A program made the position numbers and the translations under genes. Positions 23,041 to 33,300 of a DNA stretch of 64,000 nucleotides are shown piece after piece. The DNA comes from Amphiura filiformis (taxonomy: Eukaryota; Echinodermata; Ophiuroidea; Amphilepidida; Amphiuridae): contig NC_092628.1 of NCBI RefSeq assembly GCF_039555335.1, forward strand, positions 76,076,713 to 76,140,712. Direction: 5' to 3'. Position 1 is the stretch's first letter; each line of letters starts with the position of its first letter. A model generated the notes under the pieces. That model was not told where the DNA came from and made no database searches. It saw only the letters and a program-made list of their open reading frames with translations.

Positions 23041-24628
23041 TCTTTACAACTACTGGATGACTAAGAACATTCGCTCATTGGTTCTTTAGAAAATTAAAAC
23101 CGGCGGTTGCTGTATTATCAAAAGTCCAAGCTTTGAATTTATATTTTGTTGATAAAAATATACTGACATTTACACGATTTGTCCATTTGAAGGTTTTGTA
23201 GCAGATTACATCACTCGACTGAGCTTTCGATCCTCGCACAAAAATGGAGTACTTAATAATTCCCGAAATTCGAAGAGTGCTGATAATAAAACATATGCAA
23301 TAAAACCCATAAACTAATTATTGACAAAAGAAACTTTTTTTTCTCTTCCCAAATCGTGTCTAATATACAGAAACCTTGGTAACCGTGAGGCAGAAATCAT
23401 ATTATGTAATAACAGCTTTCCCTGATGTAAATAAGATTTGATTTTGTGAACCATCCGGTCTAATAATTCAATATGGAAACTAAACATTCTTGTATGGAGT
23501 ATTGTCCGTTTACTCGTCGAAAAGTATATTGTAAGTTATGAATAACAATATTATGTAGATTTGTGTCAGCTTTTATAAATAGATATATACAATGTGTCGT
23601 TATGAAGCTAATGTAATTAGACATATTTTGCCCCGTTTTAGACAAATACATCTTCGTATCACCGCAAGCGGTATCACGGTATCGAAAACACGACGAATGA
23701 GCCGTAAATTCCTCCCCGATCATTTTTGTTTTATTTCGTGTTTAGAAAATATATATCAAAAAAATGGTATATAATTTGACTTCAAACGATATCCAGAAGC
23801 GGGGTTATGGTTTGTTGACCTTTGCTCCTTCAACAAAATGGCACCTTTTTCGTTTGTACATGTGTCTCTTTTTCCACATTGCTGGCAATAAATATCAAAC
23901 AGTCATAATTGGCGGTCCTTTCAAATCATCCCCAAGTCAACGAGGTTCAGGAATGCCCTCTCATTGTTAAATGTTGGTTATACATACCTAGACAAAATAC
24001 AATGCTTTGTAACCCACCACTTGAACAGGATTTAGCCAAAGCAAACAAAAACCAGAGCTATTAGGAATTCTATAGACATCTATAAGGTAGAAGCTTATTG
24101 TCCTCTTCAACAATAGGATTATTGATTGGTTTAAAAGCTGTTTGACTATCTAAATGAGATACATGTCGAACCAACTTGAGGTACCGATGAATACGACCTT
24201 CATGCACATTTTACACTGTAACTCAGAATACAATATTGGCATTTTAGATGACAACTAATAAGAGGAGTCCTAACAATATGATGTAGTGTGTTTTTGCAAA
24301 CACATACGTGATGTATTTATTAAAACTATACTACGTTAATTTAGCATTAATTTTGTTCAAAAATGTGATTCAAATAAAGAATTGATTACCTAAATGTGTA
24401 CTATGAAATCCGACGGTCATGTTTGATATGATATAACGGCCGATATAAATGTAAAATAATATTTATTCTAAAAAAAACAATGTCATTATATTTAAGCTGG
24501 TATTGGCGCAAAATAAATTTAATGCGATTTTATTTGCGATGGGCGCCATCGTGCATGTATGGTGATTATAATGTCTTCCTATTTTTCCACTTTAGTTTGT
24601 CTTGCTTAAATCAGCTCGGGCCTTTGAC

Positions 24629-24920
24629 CAGGGGCGTCGCTAGACCAATATGATTCGGGGGTGTACAGCATGTTTTGCCGACGGAAATATTTTGAGAATT
24701 GTAGACCCAAAATAGGTCTATTACGTAACAACAGCACAATTTCGTAACACATTAATCATTTATGACTCTTGCAATTTGCCGACAATCACATAGCTTTGAC
24801 TATCAATTTGTCGACATTCATATCGTTTTGACAAAAACAGTCAATTTTTGCCGACAACATTCAGTATTGGGGGGTGTGTCACACACCCCGTACCCCCCTC
24901 CCCCTATAGCGTCGCCCCTG
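24629..24920. mobile_element. hAT-type MITE with 8-bp target duplication
   Basis: Tips are CAGGGGCGTCGCTAGA and the inverted TATAGCGTCGCCCCTG. Both ends are flanked by the identical octamer CCTTTGAC (24621-24628 and 24921-24928). An 8-bp duplication plus a CAGGGGCG tip is characteristic of hAT elements. The 292-bp interior has no coding capacity. Confidence 0.85.
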
Positions 24921-24928
24921 CCTTTGAC

Positions 24929-25445
24929 TCGTATACGACACGAATATGACTCGTATACGGCATGAATATGACTCGTATACGACATGAATATGACTCGTAT
25001 ACGACATGAATATGACTCGTATACGACACGAATATGACTCATATACGACACGAATATGACTCGTATATGACACGAATATGACTCATATGACACGAATATG
25101 ACTCGTATATGACACGAATATGACTCATATGACACGAATATGACTCGTATACGACACGAATATGACTCGTATACGACACGAATATGACTCATATGACATG
25201 AATATGACTCGTATACGACACGAATATGACTCGTATACGACACGAATATGACTCGTATACGACACGAATATGACTCGTATACGACACGAATATGACTCGT
25301 ATACGACACGAATATGACTCATATACGACATGAATATGACTCGTATACGACATGAATATGACTCGTATACGACATGAATATGACTCGTATGACACGAATA
25401 TGACTCGTATATGACATGACTCGTACACGAAACGTATCGTATATG
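24929..25445. repeat. 22-bp palindromic minisatellite
   Basis: About 23 tandem copies of a 22-bp unit, TCGTATACGACACGAATATGAC, with 20-bp variants (TCATATGACACGAATATGAC). The TCGTATACGA half is itself a palindrome. The unit length is not a multiple of three and shorter variants occur, so the long open frames reading as SYTSHIRVVYES-type repeats are a by-product of the repeat, not a protein. Confidence 0.95.
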
Positions 25446-25921
25446 ACTCGTGGGAGCGATTGCCGAATAGGGTGCAACTCTACTAGTCTTATTACAAGAC
25501 TTTTTCTTCTTATTACAACCCATTTTCCCTCAAATTAGCCACATTTTAAAATTTGTGGACTTTTATCTAAAAAGGAAAAATTTTATCTTTTACGTGTATG
25601 TTACGGTTAGCGTGAGCTTACGGAAAAATCAAGGTCGGGAGGCGCGGCGCCGATCTGGAATGACCTAAATATTAAGCCCACCAGGGGTTTTCTCCTGGCA
25701 ACATAAATGACTAAAAATAAATTTAAGCTTCAAATCAAATGAATGGTGTGAATTGAGCTTATGTTTCTGTTATCTATTTTGGAGACAAATCTGATTAGTA
25801 TAATTGATAAACATTCAATGTCGTCTGCAACATTCGTTATCAACAGAATTATCTCACAAAACAGGATTTTGTATACAATTTTAAAAAACCTTTTTCATTT
25901 AATGTTTATGCAATGTTAGAA

Positions 25922-26096
25922 CACTGGGTAAAAAACCGGTTGGGTAAAACATTTTACCCAACATTGGGTAAATTTTACCCAACATTGAGTTATTTTCAGT
26001 AATTTATCCAATTGAAGTTTACCAGTAAGGTTTTTGGGTAAGGTTTTTGACCCAACTTTGATTAAAATGTTTTACCCAACGAGTTTTTAGCAAGTG
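25922..26096. mobile_element. Small foldback element (GGGTAAAA family)
   Basis: The left arm CACTGGGTAAAAAACCGGTT and the following GGGTAAAACATTTTA are matched in inverted form by TAAAATGTTTTACCCAACGA and the end TTTTTAGCAAGTG. The centre repeats TTACCCAACATT. No clear target duplication was found. No coding capacity. Confidence 0.55.
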
Positions 26097-26132
26097 ATCT
26101 AACAGTGTGGTTGCAAGGTTATCTATATTCTA

Positions 26133-26659
26133 CACTGAGCTCAAAAAGAAACTTATAATTTTTTTACAACGCGTGAATCACAAGGTCATATCTTAAAATA
26201 CTGTCAATCAAAATGAACCAAAATTACACACAGGATTACTTTAGTACTCTACTCAAAACACATGTCAGTAACCAAGCAGTTGTCCAACTAACACAGCAGC
26301 AAAATGCACTGTCATGGGACAGCTTCTTGGACTTCTTCCACTTTCACAGCCCAACATTTGGCACCCAGCACAAAAAATCTGTGAGAATGCACACAAGATC
26401 CTTGCACAGATGATAAAACGGTGCTGCTTTCTGTTTTTCATACACTTTTTTCATGAAACATGGCTGGGCTGTGAATGTGTTCCAGGAAGCTGTTCCATGT
26501 CAGTGTATTTTGCTGTTGTGTCAGTTGGATAACTGCTTGGTTACTGACATGTGTTAAGAGTAGAGTATTGAAGTAAACCTGTGTGTAATTTTGGTAGAAT
26601 TTGATACACAGGATTTCAAGATATGACCTTGTGAAAAAAGTTTCTTTTTGAGCTCAGTT
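26133..26659. mobile_element. Long foldback MITE, TA target site
   Basis: Tips CACTGAGCTCAAAAAGAAAC and its complement lie at the two ends, flanked by TA. The arms remain alignable for about 200 bases each (for example ACACATGTCAGTAACCAAGCAG and its complement), leaving a short centre. The short open frames inside are arm sequence. TA flanks fit a Tc1/mariner-mobilised element. Confidence 0.75.
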
Positions 26660-26829
26660 TATATATGTTTGGCAATGGATAATATCAGTGACAAAACCTG
26701 TCAGTTTTTGCTTACTTTATATTTCTTCCATCTCTTCGAAGGACTTCATCAGATGTGAGCATCTGATCCACTTTCCCGGGAAAGTGACTTCTGGTTGTTT
26801 GTAGTCTTATTCCCAGTCAAGAAAATGTG

Positions 26830-27073
26830 AAAGAATTAGCGGAGGACCTAAATGGAGTGTGTACCGGGAGTGTGTTTTGAGGAAAATGAAATGTTTAACT
26901 CGTTCGATGAGGTCCTAAACAAAGACTGGTAGAGGACAAAGATCTTAAAATGCGCACTAAACTTGAAGTTGAAGACATTATCGAACTTCTCGAACTTATT
27001 CTCATCACCACATATCGTGAATTTAGAGCTGCCATATATAGGCAACGGTGTGGCCCAGCGATGGGCAACCCAG
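26830..27073 (+). pseudogene. Penelope-like element RT, 5' remnant
   Basis: The frame from about 26940 contains EDIIELLELILITTYREFR and then YRQRCGPAMGNP, matching the reverse transcriptase region around the AMG(S/T)P block of Penelope-like elements. The reading frame is cut at 27074 by an inserted element and resumes at 28149. Upstream sequence is degraded. Confidence 0.7.
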
Positions 27074-28148
27074 TGTTACGAGTCGTACTTGACTCAAGGC
27101 CAAAATCACCTTTTTCCCGAACTCACACGAATGCACAACACAAATACACTGTTTGTTTAAGCTAACAAAATCTAAGTCTTTAATTGAAAACAGTATGATT
27201 GGTACATATAATAACAATATCGCATATACAATAAAATCACACAATGACAGTTTTACTATATCAGTACTTAACCAGCTGTCTTCTTGTTGGTGATCCTAGA
27301 GTTCTTGCAATGTTCTGGACGACTGATGTAATATATCCTTATTCACTTGTCCTGCGAAAATCAGCGAAGTCCATAGTACACTTGCATTTATAAATCCTTG
27401 CGTATAAAATCCTCATACGAAAATGATGATGCTTCCTCCAATCTCCTTTGCGCTGCTATCTCCACAAATATATCTCCTTGCGCTGCTTTCTCCAAAAATG
27501 GTGTTTCTTTCACCAATCACTCTTTTTCCAGGGAACAGGTTTCTTTAACACAGCTCCGCTGTTTTTTGACAGATGCGTGGCCTTCACAAACCCAGCAAAC
27601 TCCAGCAATTTGACAGAAGAACTTTTAATCCTTTGATGAGGAAGAGCACTTTTGTGTGCTCGCTGTCTTCTTCGTTGCTGTATTAAAATTAGCTCAATTA
27701 TTGGCTATATAAACTGGTTAGAATGTACTTCTTTTTTGAAGCACGAAGACCATCACACACATGTGGAGTTTACAAACTCCCACGATATTCTGTAAAGTCC
27801 CAACAAAAGCCTTCAACTTTTTATATCAGTACTCATGCAAAAAACCCATCATCTATTAATAAACCATTACTTCAATCACATTTACACAACATTGCTGCAA
27901 TCTTGGGATTTCCCAAGATTAATTATACACATTCACCTTTCACATTACATCACTTCCTGGGGGGTTTTCCTGACTATGGTGCAATACACTGAACTGGGAA
28001 TTTCCAAGTTCCAAACATAGATCTGACTTTGTTTACAATAATTTGGGGAATTCCAAAATACAAGGGGTTTCCCATCTCATGAAATACTTTCAGCTTGTAA
28101 ACAAAGTTAAATAATTAAATTAAATCAAATTACTCAGGGCACATCACA
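27074..28148 (+). mobile_element. Putative solo LTR inserted into the Penelope-like element
   Basis: The 1,075-bp segment starts TGTTACGAGTCG and ends GGGCACATCACA (TG...CA), flanked on both sides by CCAG (27070-27073 and 28149-28152). Removing it with one CCAG copy rejoins the disrupted RT frame precisely at the AMGNP/VIPIIANFF junction. A TATAAA-like box lies near 27707 (GGCTATATAAACTGG). There is no gag/pol sequence, so a solo LTR of a Ty3/gypsy-like element is the simplest reading. Orientation is inferred from the TATA box. Confidence 0.6.
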
Positions 28149-29053
28149 CCAGTCATCCCCATCATAGCAAACTTCTTTATAGAATTTCTGGAACAGCAAG
28201 CGATCGCGACTACCCTTATAAGCCACGGTAATGGCGTCGTTATGTGGATGGTGTGCTTGAAATCATAAAAACATGTCAAGTCCAAAAACTAACCAATCAT
28301 CTCAACAACGTTGACAAAACAGAGAATATTCATATACGAGGAAGAGAAATAAGTGAAAATACCATTTCTCGATACGCTATAGTCCGGAAACATGATGGTT
28401 CGGTAAAGCTCCGGGTATACAGGAAACCAATTCACCAATATCTCAGTTTTAACTCGGAACACCCCCTCCATCAGACAATGGGTGTAGTCCAAACCCTTTT
28501 TGCCGGCCTTTTTGACAGAGTGGTCACGTATAAAGCGAATAGAGCGAACGAAGAAAAACATGTGCCAAAAGGACAGTGGATCAAGTGAACAAAAATGCAA
28601 TCAAAACAAAACCTGCTGAGAAACCTAGCGCTAAGAAAGATCAAAAGAAATGAGGACAAGGATGCTTGTGCTCCCTTATGTGAATGGAATTTCTGAACGA
28701 GTTCAAAGAATTTTCAAAAAGCACAAAGCCTACATATGCAATGAAGCCCCATCAAACCCCTAAAATAAATACAATACTGATCCTAAAGACAAGAGAGACA
28801 AGCTAAAGACAGGCAATTGTATTTATGGACTTCGGCTGCTAAAGCTGCGATCTCAGTTATGTTGGTGAGACCTTTCGTTTGTTCGGGATTCGGTTTGCGG
28901 AACATCAAGCGGATGTTTAAAAACGAGAAAAAGTTTACTCGGGCAGAACGCAGGACATCTGGGCAAAAACAAACTAAGTCAGCCATGCCTCCATTTAGTC
29001 ATTTTATCAAACACAGATCAACTCTGTATCCCGGGTTCTGTATACTTTTCTGA
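28149..29053 (+). pseudogene. Penelope-like element RT and endonuclease remnant
   Basis: After the insertion the RT continues (PIIANFFIEFLEQQ; a diverged YVDD region at about 28235 reading as YVDG; KIPFLDTL in another frame; then VYRKPIHQYLSFNSEHPLHQ). At 28655 comes LVLPYVNGISERVQRIFKKH, and further on KDKRDKLKTGNCIY, the region leading into the GIY-YIG endonuclease. Stops and frameshifts occur throughout, so the copy is dead. A GIY-YIG-carrying Penelope-like element of the type common in aquatic animals is the best match. Confidence 0.8.
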
Positions 29054-30027
29054 ACTTGCATCTCCCCGCAAATTTAGTTGCATGGTGACAAATTTTATTA
29101 CCTTATTTGCAAATCATTTGCTTTTGCAAGATCAAATTATATGGATAGTTATTTCTTTAGAAACCCAAATTATATTAAGATGAATCAATTATTGTAAAAT
29201 TGTAAAATGCACCTAATAGCAAAATACCGTAAACAAGCATGATAGAGTATTTTTGAAGAAAGCTAAATTAATATGAAAGAGGCGTAAATATGCCAATACA
29301 ATATATTGCCTTTGTCATATTACTTGTTTGTTATCGGTAATTTATTTGCTCAAACTCCATAATGATATAATTGTGTCGATAGGTGGCGCATGGAATTATT
29401 TAGATTTCATCAAAAGCACTCTAAATGCTTGTAGACGAGGTTTTACGGTATTTCTTTCTTTTTGTTCAAACGTAAACATCATGTTCCACATACACTGCAT
29501 ATCACAAATGACAATCTATCACGGAATAAATAGCATTAACCTCATTAGCATACTTTGGACTTAGAAAATAATGAAAGATCAAAGTACAATTTCAAGCTTA
29601 TCACAGTAACTTCAAATTTTGATTGTCAGAAATATCAGTTCCGTGCTATAAATAGAAACGCAGATAATGTGGGCTGAGATAGATGTACCTGGCAGAATAA
29701 TCATAACAATAATATTTACACCCCTGAATTATCTTTGAATATGACCCGATCTTTTGTACATTGGACACTAGAGAGAATTGGTATTCCATAGTTTGCTTCA
29801 TATGATATACCGTGAATTGCAGCGCAATGATGGTAAAGTTAACTTGTCTATAATATTGATTGCCAATATGCCTTACAGTTCGGGTGATACTAAGGAATGA
29901 TCAATTGTTTTACTTTGATCAACTAACGGCGTGTTCCACCAACATATAAATTAACAGATGTTTTGACCCTAAAAAGGATGATAACGATATCACATTCATC
30001 AATTTGTGTCTTTTCCCCTACGTATAG

Positions 30028-30385
30028 GACTATTCTTCAAGATGCAGTTCTGCAACATGCGATACCTCTCCTCTGCTAGCGAGTCACATCACATATCATT
30101 CAGAAACCAAAGACCTACCCAAAACCTATCATTCAATCAACCCTTCTGAAAGCGAAACAGAAGGTGGACATTACATAGATGATGACTTGACACATCCGAC
30201 AAGACAACTTACTAGTGCTGTAGACAAGCTACCTACCACAATTCACAAGTATGGGAAAGAGGAGACAGTTGATAGCTACAAATGTGTTGTGTATAAAAGA
30301 CGATGGTACATCTTACTTGCATATTGGATGGTATTTTTCACTCAAGCATTGGCATGGAACACATGGTGACCAATAGCTCTAACGA
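30028..30385 (+). CDS. SLC49A4-like exon A: N-terminal tail and TM1, with in-frame TGA
   Basis: The exon starts after a TATAG acceptor. It encodes a ~90-residue cytoplasmic tail with DTSPLL (acidic dileucine, about 30061-30078), then RRWYILLAYWMVFFTQALAWNTW, TM1 of the transporter. The next codon is TGA where relatives have Gly (WNTWGPI), and the frame then continues PIALT to a GTAGGT donor at 30386 in phase 1. The TGA would truncate the protein within TM1. It could be a null allele, a sequencing error (one base from GGA) or recoding. Confidence 0.75.
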
Positions 30386-33300
30386 GTAGGTGAAAACAAT
30401 AAAAATATTTCATTCTTCAAAAGTAAATCGAATATTATTTTGCTGAAATACCAACATTACCATAATCTGACGGAGATCTTTATTCTTTAGGTTTAGATAG
30501 TGCCAGTGCTATTCCGTCAGATTATGGAATTTAAGAAAATATTTGTATTTGCAGTATTTGTGAATGTAAGCTTGTATTTAAATGAAGTTTCCGGTGCTTG
30601 TGCAAGTCATAACATATTCTGTTCTTCCATAGCAAAAGATGCATTTGGTTGGACCGATGCTGACGTTGCTTTGCTGACCAATTGGGGCTGCATCACATAC
30701 GTCGTCACAGCGTTCTTCTTCTCTTGGTTGTTAGATACTAAAGGTAAGACGAGGAAAACATTTATTTTTATTACTTACGGCTATCTTTCTCTCAACGTAG
30801 TTTTATGTAAAAAGAAATATCCATTTTTCAAGATAGGATAGTATCAATTAGGCCAATTGCATAAATGTACAATTACATTGTTAACAATCACAAAATGCAA
30901 GTAAAATGTTAATCTTTCAGAAACTATTATGTTGAAAACCCTTTATTTTAAACTACTCAACTTTTTCCCCTGTATGTAGGTTTGCGAATAGCCGTAGGAT
31001 GTGCGGCGGTGTTGAACTTGATAGGAACTGCTGTAAGATGTCTTCCTGTTGGAATTCAACACCTAAAATGGTCTGTGAATCTCTTATCTACCTTGTTAAC
31101 ATAGTACAACCACATATACGTTAGATACCGACAAATAAACGTTGATGTATACACCCCCCCCCCCCCCACACACCCACACCCCAAACTCGCATCATGACTA
31201 TACGCACACATTCCCCACACACCGACAGATATCTGACTTCGCCCATCATTGCAGCACCAACTTGCACAATACAATTGTTTTCTTTAAAACGAACTGAGGA
31301 AACACATCAGTTCAGCAAGACGTATTCTAACACACACTGCATTGGCTTAAAGTATTGCAACATCGCTGAAAAAGCATAATTCGGAAAACTGTAAGTGAAA
31401 CATTCATTCAACACCCTGTCGATTTCACATTACGTACCTGACGGCAATGACAAGCGGCTACGGGACGTCAGGTAACCTCGGTATTTTCTTGTCAACCTAA
31501 TCCTAACCATAACCATAACCATAACCATAACCATAACCATAACCATAACCATAACCATAACCATAACCATAACCATAACCCATAACCATAACCATAACCC
31601 TTTATCCTAGCCCTAACCCTAACCCTGACCCTAACCCTAACGATTGACAGGAAAGCGGTCAAGGGATTACAAGTATAGGTTACCTGGCGTCCCGTAGCCG
31701 CTTCTCGGCAATGGACATTGTATACTGTAATAAGTGAGTAGATCAGGTTAATCAATGGATGAAAGGTGTTATCTGTGGTAATATCATGCACGTATATAGC
31801 GCTTACAGTGGCGGAATATTACATATCCGTTTGAATACAAAGACTTTAGTCCACAAAATATCCAGATGCCTTTAGAATGGGCGCCAAATGTTTTAATTAG
31901 TTTCTGCAAGATACCAGGAGGTTGCACGGAAGTGGTGCTTGGAGGAAAATAACAGTCATATCAAAGAACATTGCCAGCATGTGAGTACGTAATGCGAAAT
32001 TACTAACAAAGAAGACATCAAGATCAGATGGCAGGAACATTTTCAGGATCTCCTTAACGGACCCTCTAGAACAGCACCAAATGTTTTGGACAACATTGTA
32101 AAAGTATAAGGCGAAACTGGAATGGAAAAACCGCCAACCATGCAAGAAATCGAAGATGCTGTCAAGTCCATGAAGAATGGTAAAGGTCATGGAATTGGAT
32201 GATATAATTCCCTCACAGGTGTACAAGTTCGGTGGGCCTTGCATCATCCAAGCTCTATGCAATTTTTTCCAAAACTGCTGGAGTGCAGCTGAACTGCCCC
32301 AAGAATTTAAGGATGCAATGATTGCTATTTTCAAGAAGGGTGACCGCACTCAGTATGGCAACTATCGAGGAATATCCCTGCTCTCAACTGCTGGTAATGT
32401 TCTTTCAAAGATCCCCCCTAGTCAGATTACAACAAGTTGCCAGTAAAATATTGCCTGAAAGCCAATATGGGTTCAGAGCCAGTCGATCCACAATAGCCTG
32501 CGCCAGCTTCAGGAGAAAATGATAGAGCAGCAGAGACCACTTAATATGGTCTTCGTCGATTTCACCAAAGCATTCGACACTATCGATAAAGAACAACTTT
32601 GGAAACTACTGGACCATTATGGTTGTCCAGACATCTTTGTCAAGATCATTTGTGAATTTCGTGATGAAATGCAGGCAGCTGTTCTAGTTGATGGCGATAC
32701 AACTGAGCCCTTTCCGGTTTGTCATGGTGTTAAGCAGGGGTGTGTATTTTCATCTTTTGGTCTTTACTGGCAGCTATTTTGGAAACTACAACTGACAACC
32801 TATCAGATCCGTTCTAGAACAGATGGCATATTGTTCAATCTGGCTCGTCTCCGTGCCAAAACCCTATGTCAAGAAGTATGTCGTTTAACAACCTGTCCTG
32901 GTACTCTACACCAAGGTCATGATCTCTATGTACGTGGAAAACCTGTCAAATCTGTGAGTGTGATATCCATGGACAATTCCATCGATTTGAAGATCACAAG
33001 ACGCATTCAGAGTGCCACCAGTGCCTTTGGATCTCTGGAAAATAGAGTATGGTCCCAGCGTGGTATAAGGCTTGCGACCAAATGTAAGCCGTATCGTGTG
33101 TTTGTTCTACCCTGTCTCCTGTATTCTACTGAGACTTACACACTCTGTCGGAGCTGAGGGATATTCATCTTCGCTACCTCAGATGTATTATGGGTATATC
33201 ATGGCAGGATCGAGTCTCTAATGGAGAGGTGCTTCAATTAGCCAAAATGGAGACCGTAGATGCCATCCTAGCGAAGAGCCAACTGCGCTGGGTCGGTCAT

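Larger units (their letters stand above)
22081..24620. other. Intergenic, repeat fragments
   Basis: No coding region supported. Visible pieces are a transposon-tip-like word TTGCGTAGCCAGGATTTT at 22229, two inverted hammerhead-like repeats (22485-22577 and 22940-23040), and at about 24060-24245 an inverted, diverged copy of a repeat also present at about 5225-5365 (shared word AATCCTATTGTTGAAGAGGA). Confidence 0.5.

Noticed and set aside
24818-25523. Long - strand open frames with SYTSHIRVVYES repeats
   Set aside because: They are translations of the 22-bp minisatellite, open in more than one frame with no codon constraint.
26740-26775. Possible hammerhead core on the - strand (CTGATGAAGTCCTTCGAAG)
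   Set aside because: The CTGATGA word is present but no GAAA after a credible stem II; only a CTTCGAAG self-palindrome is seen.
31492-31791. Open frame with a WLWLWLWL tail
   Set aside because: It is a translation of the (CCATAA)n simple repeat inside a MITE.
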